Shown here: positions 33,356-46,535 of the stretch, piece after piece
How the letters are laid out: every line of letters begins with the position of its first letter
Position numbering within the stretch: position 1 is the first letter of the stretch
Assembly (NCBI GenBank): GCA_948567375.1
Contig: OX419756.1
Coordinates: 41,084,552-41,148,551, forward strand
Length of the DNA stretch: 64,000 nucleotides
Reading direction: 5' to 3'
DNA from: Lunularia cruciata
Taxonomy: Eukaryota > Streptophyta > Marchantiopsida > Lunulariales > Lunulariaceae
The notes under the pieces: model-generated
The model's database searches: none
What the model was told of the DNA's origin: nothing
Seen by the model: only the letters and a program-made list of their open reading frames with translations
Program-made: the position numbers and the translations under genes

Positions 33356-36300
33356 AGACCTACCACACAATTGTTGCCATTCAAACAATGTGAAATGAAT
33401 CCAATCATTGTGCAAAAGACAGATTAAAAATTTGATGTCTAAACATCAGATTTTCCAAGCGCTCAACCTTGGGCATAATCAGATATTCAGATAGTAATCT
33501 CCATCACAAAATTCTCTATCATCATCTAACAAAAGATAGATTGCCACTTAACAAGCTTGTGCAACATGACCATGCGACTATGTGATAGTGGTGAATGCTA
33601 TGCACATATTGGTGGTTTCACTGCTGGAATTTAGGAGAGGTGGGCAGATCCCCTAAGCCTCTCATAAATTTATGGATGGAGTTCAGGAAACCAAATCAAG
33701 ATAATATGTGAATGGACCCGGACTTTGTAGGGTTTGGAATTTTTTTTTCTTTATATAAATTTTGGTTTTAACTTTTTTGTAGTTTTGGTATAAGGACCTC
33801 CATAACTATTTATGGTTCATAAAAGTCATAACATATTAACAATTAGAGGGTTATGGGAGTATCTCCAGTAAATTGAGGTACTCCCCACACCCCGTAATGA
33901 CTTTTGGAATGTTCCATAGATTTCTCGTAAGATAAATTTATATTGGACAACCGTAAAGTAAATCTTCCATTGTCTACCTCAATGTGACTCTCAGGTGAGG
34001 AACTCCACACGCTCTGTTCATTGATCGACATTGTGCATTTGAGAGTTCGGTGAAAAACCGCAGTAAACTCACAAAAAGTCGGTTTTAGTGTGTTGGTGAG
34101 TTTAGGCGAGCGCACTGCATCATTATCTCGCACGCGCAGATTATTCCTACGTTCGGCGAGTTGAACCCAAGTTTCGAGTCTTTGCGGACAAAGTTTATAT
34201 ACCATGTTAAGAAGTCGTGTCGTCATCGTTCTAGATATCCATATCCAGCACATTGATTGCGTGATTCGACAGGCGTTTCAACTTTCAGCAAACTTCTTAG
34301 CTTTAGCATCTGTGTTCAAAGCTCCGTGGAGATTATCTCTGGTTATTAGTGCAGGCTGAGTACTTGAGAACCTTTCCCATCTGCTCCTAGGATGCTCACC
34401 TACACATGAATGATAGTAAGATCAGTGAGCAATCTCTGACCTCACTGGATCCTGAAGTTTCTTCCCATTGTGGACTTGGCTCCCCAAGGCCACAAGTCTG
34501 ACTAGTGGCTCTGATTTTGCTTTACACCGTCTTCGGGGTACGGAGGAGGGGAAATTTTCAAATTTCTGAAAGGACATCAACCCAAAAATGACTTTGGTTT
34601 CGCTGGACCAAAACTTCTACACAACGCAGAAAGAGTGACATATGTGGAGGAGAAACAAATACTCCGTTCACCGGTAAATCTGGAGGGAAAGAGATATAAG
34701 GAAGGCTTAGCGCGTACTAATGAGTAATTAAGCAGTTGATTAGAATGGCAGAAGTACGTGCCGTACATTTCTGTAGGTAGCACAAATAACAAAGTTAGGG
34801 GCACCCAAACATATCTTGGACTTGATGCTGACCAGGATGATCAATTGATTCGGCCTATCAACTACCGATATCATAATGACGGCCATAATGCCATGACCTA
34901 GTTGATGCTTGATATCATACTTCAGAACTTGACGAGAACTTGCTCCCAAGGGATGATTTTGTGGAGAAGCTGACGATATCCTCAAGGATCTTTGAGTGTA
35001 TGGCACAAGAATCGAAAGTCACCAATAAGAATTCCTACCCACCATATATGTGTGACGGCTGTCCTAGTTAGTTCATCATACCAAGCACCCTAGTTGGTAT
35101 CTTACTTCAAATTACTTCGAGAGTTCTTGGCTGGGGCTTAAACATCCCCCCCAATGGCCAACGTGTTGGTAGCTAGGGGGTTACAGTAGCAGAAATTTTC
35201 CTGCCAATATGCTACATGTGCATCTGCATTCAGACGAGCTGCCATAGGCATCCTTGTGGATAGCCTCGGCTATCTGAAACAACAGTTATTCTTTTATTAT
35301 TTTATTTAGTGGATTCTAGCTTTTGACCTTGGGACAATTAATGATTACTCTGATTGGGAATCGCTGACAAAAGAGTAAAGCATTAGGAAGAAATCCCAGT
35401 AGACTTCCGCATCTATGTTTATTTTCATATCTGAGAGAAATTTCTAATCCATGATAAACGAAATTAAATCTATCCATAATTCAAGAACAATTTCAAAACA
35501 TACAAAGTAAAATTTTGTTCAATTTTTTTATTGTTTATCTATGCTTGCTCTAAACTTGAATCTAAATTCTAACTGAAATATTACTATTGTAATGAACAGC
35601 TATTTCTAATTATACTAAAATTTGAAAAAGCCTTTTGTAGATATATGAAATGGCTATTATGTAAATACATTACAATATATTTTCGAATCATATATGAACT
35701 ACTTATACTAATGAAAAGTTACGTAAAATCGCAATTTTACATACAGTTAGGTATTTGTTAATAATAGATTTTTAACAAATACCTAACTAGGATAAAGCAC
35801 ATTAAAAGCTATCAAAGTACTACAAGGCATTTAAGAAATCTCTACAAGTTCTTTAAATTATATGAGACTGAATGTCAATTACAAAATAATATTCATAGCA
35901 AAAGAGTTCGTGCTAAATTCACAAGAAAGTAGCATTGTTTAAGACATGTCTCAAGGGATTAAAATATCGCATGAAGACTTAAAATTATCAGTCCTTGAAG
36001 TAAAATTGATTACAATAATTAGATATAAAAATATTATAAATATAAATTATCGTTTAAATAGATATCTATTTTAAGGTCATTTCTTTTAGCCTAGAGCTGG
36101 AATGACTTATGGTAGATAATTAGCTAAGGTGTGCTATAATGCAGTAGCTTGACGTTTGACTATATAACTTCTCCATAGTCCTATTATCCAGCCTCTCCGT
36201 TGATTATAAATTGATAATTTGAATAATACACATTAATAGTAGGGTCAAACTTTAAATTGCTTGGTATTACACTCTCCAAAGTTCAAGAACATAGTTCTGA

Positions 36301-38139
36301 GAAGGCCTTGTCGTTTTGTTTAGAAGTTTTGTTTCTTCTTTCTATTCTTTCATTAGTCCCATCTCAAAAGCAAAATGTTAATCATTTTACCCTGTCCTTG
36401 CATCCAAGTTTGAGTTTAGTTATGTCAAATGATCAAAGGTGACCTTTCAAAAGTTTGTATGCTTGAAATCAAAGGAAATAATTTTACCTACTATTTATGG
36501 CAATGCTTTTGCTATCTTCTATAGATTAGTAATTGAAAATTATGTTCTGTTTAAAATTTATCTTTCAAACCAAAGCTTCTATCGTGCATACACATAATAA
36601 GCATAATGGAAGCTGGATATGGCCATACTCATATGAAAAGCAGTCTTGATCAATAAAACTTCAAAGATGTAAATGCAGGCATAGGTACTACATATAATGT
36701 ACTCGAAGGAGTTCATTACAGGTGCAAAGCGAGGATAGGGTTCGACCATCGTGAAGTCATGATATTCACGTGTCCCTAATGACATTAACATAAAAGTACT
36801 GGAAAAAGATTATATGGATCGTGAAGATACCCAAGCAGAATTTCTAATGTATACGAGGAATCTCTACCTATGTATAAAAGGAAACTTGGCTGTACATGAA
36901 AAATAACGTTCTTCAGAGTTTTGATAGGCAGCTGCAAAACAATTTAATTTGCTCTTTGATTTTCTTTTCTGATTTATCTGATCGTTTTCTTTCTTCCATC
37001 CATCGACTTTGGGCTCATCTGAAACAGTCACCCATCATAATACCATTTATCCGAAAGAATCCTGATAAAATATAATCTCCAAACTTCTATGTTTTTTCAC
37101 TTGCATCATAGATTCTATGCTCAATCGAAACGCGTCAATCTACTCTATGTTGTGCTTGCTCAAAGGAGATGAAGGAGAGCTTGTAACATTCATGGATTTT
37201 AGTTTCATTAGTTCCAAAATTCTAATCATTTTTCTTTTGCAAAACTACAATCGTATTGCACAGGCGCAATCTTGAAAGACATAAGAGAGGGATTGACTTG
37301 GCCACTCAAATTCAAAAGGAAAGAAGATACCTATGGACGGGACCTACTTTGCTGTTTATTGAAACTCAATTTTTATATCTTGAAGTGATTCAACCGAATA
37401 TGTGCCACTTAGTGGTAACAAGTCCGTTCACATCCGCCATGAATTGTCAAAGCATAGAAACTATTGAACTCTCAAGATCTTTCGGTGAGATTGGTTCATG
37501 CATTTCAAAAACTACTTGAAACAAGAGGGCGTTAACAGGATCAAGGGACAGAAGTTTCTTCAAGTTGGATTGACAAAAGAAAGTGTGAGGTACATATCAA
37601 GCGGATCCGCTTTAATGACTTTAAACTCTTTTGTCATGAGTCCATATCAATAGAATCTTAAGTGGTGGTGCCAAGGTTTCCTTGATTGGCTTCAAGGCCA
37701 AGTTAAAATGGTGAAACATCTCTGTGTTGTGCATGAGCATGATGATCCATTGTTTCAGAAATCTGATTTTACCAAACCTTTACAGCATTGCGATTTCTAT
37801 GTAAGTGAACCAGACCTCCACATTTCTAAACCTGTTGGGCTAATAAACTTAGAGTTTGTGGATTCTCCCAAACTAAATACAGACCTTTCAATACCACATG
37901 CCAGGGCCCTGAATGCACGAGAGTCAAACATTTGATCTTCCTTTGATGACGCTAGAACGGTATTACTCATCGATCTACTCAGTAGTGCACACAGAAACAG
38001 CTTACAAGATGCTAATAAACTGAATACTTCTATCTTTTAGTTAGCTTTACTCCATGCAAGAGACATCCCATGTGTTATGAGGATCGAGAAAAGTGGGTAG
38101 CATCAAGCTCAATGTTAAAGCTAGTCGATATACCATGCA
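33356..38139. other. Intergenic DNA, no supported gene
   Basis: The longest frame, 33843-34253 minus (136 aa), has no motif I recognise and no partner exons. 35280-36250 is strongly AT-rich and holds a 17-bp hairpin at 35745-35788. Frames at 37256-37519 and 37708-37935 plus are also unrecognised. I saw no tRNA or rRNA. Confidence 0.4.
35745..35788. repeat. Perfect inverted repeat, 17-bp arms
   Basis: AGTTAGGTATTTGTTAA (35745-35761) is exactly reverse-complemented at 35772-35788 across a 10-base loop, in AT-rich non-coding DNA. Confidence 0.88.
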
Positions 38140-38159
38140 ATATTGACTTAGTGGAGAAA

Positions 38160-38250
38160 GTGCGAAGGATGGGAAGACCCCATCAAGCCGTACAAGGGTG
38201 AGACAACACAGGTAAAATGGGGCTAAGCCCCAAATGGGACTTAGTGGAGG
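38160..38250 (-). repeat. Isolated copy of a retroelement 3'-tail repeat
   Basis: GAAGGATGGGAAGACC, CATCAAGCCGTACAAGGG and CAGGTAAAATGGGGCTAAGCC are the reverse complement of the tail repeats at 61377-61735. No coding part of that element adjoins it, as expected for a 5'-truncated insertion. Confidence 0.7.
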
Positions 38251-39289
38251 GTATCTAGGTAGCGACGTCTGTATCCTGACGTGTACCTAGTCATAAAGAC
38301 ACCGCTAAAGCTGTCCCTCCCGAACGAAATTTCTGTATAGTAGGGTCATCCGTAACTCGTATGAGATAATGCCCTCGACAACGGTGTGCATTGCTTCCAG
38401 ATAGCCGAGGATATCCAATCCACATTTTCAGATTGTTGCTTTTGCTCACCGTTGGTGTACTCAGATTGCCTGAATTATTGTTGAGGTAATGAATATTGTT
38501 TCTGAGGAGCGAAGTTAGGCCTCAACAACTATGGCGACAGCAGAAGTGATTCTCAACTAGTATCATGGAGATTCAAGAGAAATGAGTGCGCTCGATCGCG
38601 CTCGACCCTTGAGGTAATGAGTTAGAGAGACGATAAAATGTTGCAGTTCTGGTTCTGCTCTTCTTCTTGTCTAATCTGGTACACTCGTATATTTGTTTGA
38701 TAACGGGGTCCGCTCCAGTTTAGTTAGAAAAGCAGAAGCTTAGTTCGACTTGAATTTCGCCTGATTCATGCTTACAGACCTGATTGGCTTTTTAAACTGC
38801 AGTAAGTATGTATTGGTGTTATCAAAAACATTGCCACAATCCTTAAGATGATCTTCCGTGATGGAATACCATCAAGATCGAAGAAGTATATAAAGTACAT
38901 ACACTACTGGTACTGTTGCCGTATATATTTGTAATTTGATTTGCGCACTTGCTTTGACAAATTCTTCTGTACCATTTGGCATCTTCTGCTAAAAGAATAT
39001 TTGTGCTCGTCAAGTGCTCATAATTCATGGGATCACGATAGGAAAGTGGAAAAGCGATTTGCGATGCGCCAGATGGCATTTCATTATGACTTCAATAACG
39101 TGCTATATAATTGGATCCAAATCGACTGGAAAGATGACGAGCAAGGTTACACGTGACTCATGCAAGACAAACTGCATACTCTTCCGTTAAGAGGCGGCAA
39201 GAGAACGAAGAAAGAGGTAAAGAAACAAAGATGTTGTCGAAAGTTACAAGACCGGCAATCCTTGGGTTTAGCATAGGGTTTAGGTAGAG

Positions 39290-39385
39290 AAGAAGGCGAC
39301 CGCGTAGAAAAAAAGAAGGATGGGAAGACCCCCATCAAGCCGTACAAGGGAGAGACAAAACAGGTAAAATGGGTTTAGGTAGATA
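39290..39385 (-). repeat. Second isolated copy of the 3'-tail repeat
   Basis: GCGACCGCGTAGAAAAAAAG followed by GAAGGATGGGAAGACC and CCGTACAAGGGAGAGAC matches the reverse complement of 61377-61460. It is in the same orientation as the copy at 38160 and about 1.1 kb from it. Confidence 0.7.
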
Positions 39386-39555
39386 GTATAGGGATGAGAA
39401 TTTGGATAACTAGAAGCCAAGTCAAGGCCGGCCTTCGGAATTTCGGCCTTGAGAAAGAAGAACAAAATTTAGAGAGCTTTTCTAATGAATGGAGCAACAG
39501 TGGTGAGCTCTTGGCCCCAGACAGGAGTTATAGGAGATGCAAAAGGCTCCAAAAT

Positions 39556-39596
39556 GTTCCACTACATGCTCTTAGGTCCTAAGAGCATGTAGTGGA
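39556..39596. repeat. Perfect inverted repeat, 20-bp arms, 1-nt centre
   Basis: TTCCACTACATGCTCTTAGG (39556-39575) is followed by one T and its exact reverse complement (39577-39596). It would extrude as a cruciform or fold as a near-loopless hairpin. Confidence 0.92.
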
Positions 39597-39874
39597 AAAA
39601 CTTCAGTCGTCTTGAGAAGGTTTCTAATTTGTGTAGGTTTGTGCAGGTTTGTGCTTTCTGAATTGCGACGCAAAGGACGGGACAATCGAGAGAGAAGTCG
39701 GGAAAAGTCAATCAGACGACGGCCGAACTTTTTTCCCAGTCTAAAACAAAAAGACTGCAACAAAAAGAGGCTTTGAACAATTTACGGTACTGTATTGGGA
39801 CGAGAGACAATGCTGGGAGATGCATCATTCTGAATCTCAGCTTGAGCATGAGTTACATGTTCTAGCGAACGCCG

Positions 39875-40378
39875 CTACCGACTCGACGTGGTGCGATGTG
39901 CAACGTCATTTTGATCTGGTGGAGAGAAGCCCATCCCAGAGGAGAGTGGAATGGCGTAACTCTGCAGGATTGTAGCAGTCAAAGGCAAGATGCTGACTAT
40001 TCCGTATCTAGCGTTTGACTGTAAGATCTGCACTGACTGATGGATATAATATGATATCTTTTCAGGTGCTTTATTGAAGATAAAACCGGTGAGTGGAACA
40101 CCTGCAGCAAGAAGTTTTCGACATTCATTTTCTATCAAGTTTGTGTCGTACTCTTCAGGTGGTGAGGACAACGAGCTTCCTCAATTGATGCGCCTGATGT
40201 CACCCCTCAGACCGTGGGGAGTGGAGCTTTCCTGCTGACCACGCGGGGCAATAAGCCGTTTATTCATTCTATTGTCACATTTGCTGCGAAAGTTTACATC
40301 ATTCCTCTTGTTCATCAGCGGAAGAATGCTCAGTGTCGAGCCACCTGCTGGCGGCACATGAAGTACAGTTCCGATCAT
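39875..40378 (-). pseudogene. Possible remnant of a BioD-like/phosphotransacetylase N-terminal domain
   Basis: Two minus-strand frames in the same phase (40378-40184 and 40171-39875) are separated by a TGA. The second contains IENECRKLLAAGVPLTGFIF, then NKAPEKISYYIHQSV and YGIVSILPLTATI. The pattern (helix, G.(x)GFI(F/V)NK, then G(V/I)LP) is that of the P-loop/BioD-like domain at the N-terminus of some phosphate acetyltransferases. No P-loop is visible and no catalytic PTA domain adjoins. The resemblance is partial and recalled. It could instead be a lineage-specific gene or chance. Confidence 0.25.
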
Positions 40379-41651
40379 GGATGGACTACTGCCTGACTAG
40401 TGATAATGATTCTATCCGTATGTATGCTGCCACCATGGAATCTCTAACATTCGTCCTCGCTTTGACTGGACTGATAAAAAAATTTGACCTGTTAGTAACT
40501 GCTGCCAGTTGAAATATTTCTACGAGCTTGTCCTTTTCTGCACGCCTTTTGGTGTCCATTTCTGCTTGTAATTGAATCATTGGATTTAGTCGTGCTTTTG
40601 TTAGAAACTATATTTACTTCCGGTCCTTCGGTCGCTCATACAGTATGAATAAGAGCCGCTGTAGACAATCTTCTGGGTCCTGAAATTCCTTGGGGCTAGA
40701 AAGGAGCAGAGGTGAATGCTCAGACTTGGTAGGACAAGAAGGGGAGGATTCTGAGAAACCGGCTTGCAGGTCTTCTTAGAAGGAGAATAAGAACATCAAA
40801 TTTCTAGAAAGCTGCCTGCACTTCGATGGACGTGTTCTTATTTGGCAACAAATAGTCGTGGCAGCCAACTTACTTAGATATCGCCTTTGTTGAGGTAAGT
40901 GTTAACGCTATTTAAATTCTATCTTCGCTCCATTTTGTAGCTGATGATATTTAAATTATAAAATCCCGGGTGGGAAGCAGTAGCCTTGAACCTTGTGAAT
41001 TGTTCATCGATTCGTCATCCAAGCTATGCTGATGACGAGAATCACTATTCTTAAACGTATCAAGCAAATAGCTCCGATTACGATTCCCCACTCCTGTCCA
41101 ACAGAGTCTGGACCATTCCATTAATTGCACCACATGCAGTTCTGGATATATTCATAAATCAGTGGCGTGACCCACTGACCACGAAATGCGGCCAGCCGTG
41201 AATGAATTTTCCTGCGCACGGAGGGATGTGTCACCTTGTTTGATTTTGCCACTTTATCTGGATACACCGGTAAATTCGGGTGAAAACGATGCCAATCTTA
41301 GTGCCTGGCTTGTTGAATCTGGTGCAGGTGCCCCTAACCAAATGTCTCTTGTCACTTGACAAAGAGCACTTATTCATCCTTTCTAGATATGGGTACTGGT
41401 TAACTCTAACGATGGTTCTCACACTGAGCCACCAGCGCAGAAAAGGTGAGGACCTGACAATTTACAGCTATAAGTTTCACTTTACTAGATTATCAGAGTC
41501 CTAGAGTGCGCGTCCAAGCCCAACCAAACCAAGGAACTGATTCAGCTAATGCACCATACTAGGAAATATTTTTAGATCTAGATTTTGATGAGTGATGTAA
41601 TCCGCTGTGATGAAACTGATTGGGATTGGAGGAACGAAACAGGTTTCGAAA

Positions 41652-44600
41652 ATGCCGCTTGGTGAAGCTAACCTGTTTGGGCTCCACGAATTTGACAACA
41701 AGGACAGCTTTTTCTCCGGCAAGCCCATCCTATCCCAGGTAAGCCTGGAGTTCTCTTAGCATGCCAGCGCAAATGATTCTTAGCTGTTGGAGAAGGCAGG
41801 TTCTTCCGTAAGGGTCTGGCACGCGGAAAAACAATGGTCTTCCTAGGTCACTGTGGATTCGGCATCAGTCTTCCAAGGTAGGTCAAGTTCTACAATCGCA
41901 CCTACCTTGTAGAGGGCTATTTTAAACACAAAGCTCGTCCAGTGAGATCGAAGTTTGACACGACTCCCATTGACCAATCCGTGAGATCTTTTCAAGCGTT
42001 ACGAATCGAAAGTCAGTTGCCTACAATACTGTATCCCAATCACGGAAATCCGGAAGAGTATTCAATCTCTTCACAGAAATGGGATTTCGTGAGAAATTTG
42101 TCCGTAATCAGGCCAAAAAAACAGGCAAGTCTGATGGTTCAGTCCACATTATCTATCCACTGTAGCATTGTTTCGCTGCCCTTGTGAACAATAGTCTCAT
42201 GGTTTTGCACGCCTTGTCTACGGAATTCTCGCACATCTGGGATTTCACGAGCTTTAAGGCATTCTTCTCAGAGTTGAAATTAGACTGCAATGACGGGGTG
42301 CCAATTTGAGCAAATGAGTTTCCATCCCATGACTATTTTGTGATATTGATGTTCATGGCAGGGCGTCGGTTATGCTATTGTTGTTGGATATGGAGTTCTC
42401 TTTGTGCTCATTACAGTACTTATATCCTACGTCGACCAACGTTATGGGGGAACCAAAGATTCCTCTGAAGAATTCAATACAGCTGGTCGGTCCCTCAAGA
42501 CGGGCCTGGTAGCTGTGGATGTCGTAAGCCGCTGGACATGGTTAGAAAGATCTAACCTGCTAAGCTTTATCCTCGTCATGATTCTTATTTCGCACAGCGC
42601 ATCGAGCTTAACTGAGATGCAACTTCTCTGACTAAGTAGAAGGAAGTTCCGTGCGATTGTCTTTACATGTTTCACAAGAGTTTGGAGCTCAATCACTTAA
42701 TACATTTTGTTGATGATCGCAGGGTAGCTACGTTAACAGTTTCTGTGAATCAGGCGTATTCGGTTGGAATTAGTGGTCCGTTCTGGTGAGAGACACTTCG
42801 ACTATATTTCATGTGCTTCTATCCTTCGTCCTGGTTCGACTTCAAATCTCTTCCCCTTGAGAGCTAGAAAAAAGATTCGTGGGATGTGAATGCTCCTTAT
42901 TCATGGACCCCTGCTTCCTTACTAATCTACTTCTCTAAAACATTCACACCTCAGGTTTTCGTCTGCAGCAGCTATACAGCTGATAATATTCGCGATTTTC
43001 GCTCTCGAAATTAAGCGCAAAGCTCCAAGAGCTCATACCGTAATTGAGCTCATCAGACTGCGATGGGGAAATGCGACCGGCCTTGTAGGTTCCTCTAACC
43101 TATCATTCCTTAGTGCATCTCCTGCAAAACTGTGGAGTCAATCAGAGTTGAACTTTCCTACTTCATTCGGCCTATGGGTCACATTATCCACCCAACTCGA
43201 AATCTAAATATGTGACTGAATACAGATCTTTCTCTATCTCTGCTATCTGAACAATATTGCGATATCTACTTTGCTGTTCGTTGGAGCTGGCGCGATATTA
43301 TCTGCAGTCACAGGTGAAGTGCACCAAGCCTATTGACTCAGCACCATGAATACGATTATCCGACAAGTCAAGCTACTCAAATTTCTTATAGATTGCCATT
43401 GGCACAGACAATATCCCCGACCTGTACAGCTTATTTGGATGCAGGTATCCACTTTTTTGTTGCAGGCATGAATCTGTATGCAACACTGGTCTTGCTGCCT
43501 CTCGGAGTAATAATCTACACGTTTTTCGGCGGTCTAAAGGCCACCTTCACGTCTTCGTACCTTCACACAATTGTCATCTTCGTGACTACCAACATCATGT
43601 TCTTCATGGTATACATTCATTTGCCATTCTATCCCCTCAATGGTACTATACTACTTGTCGAAGCATGCTAGATCGATCCAGGAATCCGTAAGCCCTTATT
43701 TTTCATGAAACTAAAATCTGAAAGGATTTCATGATGCATGGTGCTAAATCTTGAGAGAATGGTTTTACAGATTTATGCGAGCCATAAAGATCCCGTTGGG
43801 ACCATAAGCGATGTCTATGAAAACCTAAAAATTGTCACGGCTGCTGTTCCTGTCGAAGGTGGGTTCGTAAATAAGTGACGATGATAACGCTCTGAAGTAA
43901 CTGATACCGTATAATAAAATGTCAGCTCAGAAGCGTAATGCAACTGTTAGACAGCAAGTTTGAGGGCATCAGATGAAACTGAAGTGGGTGGTGTCTGCCA
44001 GATAACAAGGGAGGAAGCTACCTGACGATGTACAGCAGCGCTGGATTGCAGTTCGGCATATTCAATCTTTTTGGAGCTTTTGGTACAATCTTTGCAGACC
44101 AGGGTTACTGGCAGGGTGCAATTGCTGCATCGCCCCATTCCGCATACCGCGGCTACATCTTGGGAGGAATCCTTTGGATTCCTATACCTTTTGCTTTTGC
44201 AACGGCGCTAGGATTGGGGGCCCTTGCTCTAGACCTCCCGATTAGTGATGAGGAATATGGTGCGGGACTCATCTGTGTTGCTGCTGCACAGTATTTCATG
44301 GGAACAGGTATCCTCCTCTCCACGCGCTCAAGTTAAAGTTCTTGCTGGTCATCCTCCATCATGTCATCCAGTATGGACCCGGCTCAAGTTGATGGCCCTT
44401 GATTAACGTTCGTCTTGAATGAACAATGCAGGAGGTGTGGTGCTGGTCTTAACAGTGGTTTTCATGTCTGTCACATCTGCTGGATCTGCCCAGCTTATGG
44501 CAATGAGCTCCCTCTTCACTTACGACATCTACAAGGTTTGAAATCTACAAACCTCAACGCAAAATAAATTTGCTTCACAGGATAGATAGATGGTGCGACC

Positions 44601-46535
44601 CGGAAATTTGTTTAAATGACACCTGATATACTTCACATTACGACAAATATGTGTTCAATGCACCTGCTCTCCTGTCGCTAGTAGACTGAGGTTCCGTGTG
44701 AATTCCACTCGGAGGACAGACCTATATCAACCCCAAGGCTACGAATGAGCAGATGCTACTGGTCTCACGCTGTTCAGTCTGCATTTTTGGATTCGTTATG
44801 GGTTCACTTTCATGTCTGCTAGTATTGGTACGCTGCTCTCCTCCTAACCCTTAACATGCTGCTTTTAATCTTACTTCTGTTTCTCGCCGTCTATCGTGGA
44901 GTACATATTCTGTGCCACTTAACTGCAAGGGATTTTCAATGCATAAATTCTCGTGTTTACATACTTCGATGCAATAAACACCTGGATCCAACTCGTGATT
45001 TATATGTACTGTCTGAATTGAGATAACCAAGAAGTGTAACCCTCCACTCTCTAGAATGATTTGGGATGCTGATGGTCATCTATGACCAGGAGTTTAGTGA
45101 CCGGGGACTCCATGCAATGCAGATTGGGATTGATGTAAACTTTCTCTTCTTCGTGGGAGGGATCCTGTTGGCGTCATCTTACATCCCAATCACGGCCATG
45201 ATTTTGTTTGAATCTGTGCCTGCGGGTGCTGCTATAGGCAGTGCGTTGGGTGGCCAGGTGTGTGGGATTGTCGCTTGGCTGCTTCATACCTGGGTAAGCC
45301 CCTTTACCGATTCACTTCAGCAGATGATTGTGTTAGCGCTTCAGCTGCAAGACAACTCCAATGGTACTGAACTCAAGAATATGTAAAGCAAACCAGTCTT
45401 GGTTCCCTTTCCGGAGGATAACTTGGAGGTTACTGATGGTGATTTGAAGCAATCTGGCTCACTCTCGCATTGTGTGTGCTGTCTTTCTTCCAGTTTACTT
45501 ATGGGAGAATGACGGTCCGCGACACACTTCAAAGAATGGGTCCAACTTTGAACGGAACAATTACTGCCGTTCTGTCATCCCTGATCATCTGTATAGTTTG
45601 GACGCTTATTGCGCCTTCCAAAGAGCACTTCTTTGAAAGGCAAGTGTCTACGCCTCGTTTCTAAATCGTCACTACTTCGCTTAATCTGATAGAAACTTCC
45701 CACTACACGACTAGACCGACTCAATTGTGAAGCTAACAGGTAAAGCATAAACATTTCACATGGTTGATGGCAAGAATGATCGAGGTTGCACTTCCCGTAA
45801 TTGCATAGCAAGTTAATTAAGAATTTGTTTGTGTGAACAACTGCGATGGTATGACAACAGGTTCAAAGAAATCGAGTTAATGGATGGAGTTGAGATCTCA
45901 GTCTCCCTAGACGATGCCCCAGTGAACCCCTGGATCAACAAGTACACATGCTTTGCAATCCCTCTGTCGCTAGTGTTACTCGTCGCCTGGCCTCTTCTTA
46001 CTCTCCCTGCGGACATATTCTCGAAGGTATGGTATTCCATATATAACGTACTAGATCACGAAATGAACGACGGAAATGGACGTGCTAATTCAACACTGTT
46101 AGGATGTAACAGTCATTTCATAGATACTGTATCAAGTGAATGGTGACAATAGGATATGGCATACCTGTGTCTGCAGGTCTGACAGTCACAGGGAAGCAAT
46201 TTCTCGAAGTTTTTTCTCCTCTAGTACTGCAGAAGTTTGACCACAAGTCTGAGACATACAAGACTCAAGACCACCGACGTGGATGTTGATCAATATCTTG
46301 CATTCGTTTCTCCTTGCAGAGCTATTTCACTTTCTGGGTGGTGATGGCAGCGATCTGGACAGTTATTGCAACAATAGTTGCGACGTTTCAGCCTCTCTTT
46401 GAGGCCAGACAAACTCTGATAAGAATAGCCAAGCACATGTTCGGTCTGGAGGCCAAAGCATCTAACGATGGGTCTGTTTTACCACTCGATCAAGCCCAGG
46501 TTTATGTTGAAAGTCCAATAAAGAATAAAACGTAA
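41652..46535 (+). CDS. DUR3: DUR3 urea/proton symporter (SSS family), 14 exons
   Basis: High-affinity urea import across the plasma membrane, driven by protons. Exons: 41652-41738, 42362-42540, 42723-42785, 42955-43084, 43226-43313, 43466-43608, 43771-43858, 44002-44307, 44432-44535, 44720-44827, 45123-45293, 45494-45639, 45861-46026, 46320-46535. Phases agree and give 664 aa, close to the roughly 700 aa of plant DUR3. The start ATG yields [14 protein letters not shown]; exon 1 joins to [13 protein letters not shown]. Family blocks seen: [84 protein letters not shown]. Many hydrophobic helices alternate through the protein, as in solute:sodium symporters. Intron 12 has a GC donor (AG/GCAAGT); the rest are GT-AG. 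The exon 11 start at 45123 was chosen because the acceptor at 45055 leads to stops. Confidence 0.92.

Larger units (their letters stand above)
39390..41651. other. Region upstream of DUR3, no supported gene apart from the doubtful remnant
   Basis: Apart from the 20-bp palindrome and the doubtful 39875-40378 remnant, I see no coding exons here. A further unrelated minus frame covers 40386-40580. The last few hundred bases before 41652 should contain the DUR3 promoter and 5' leader, but no clear TATA box stands out. Confidence 0.4.

Noticed and set aside
45055-45122. Earlier acceptor for DUR3 exon 11
   Set aside because: In all three phases it leads to an early stop, or needs an in-frame TGA. 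The acceptor at 45121-45122 restores the family spacing.
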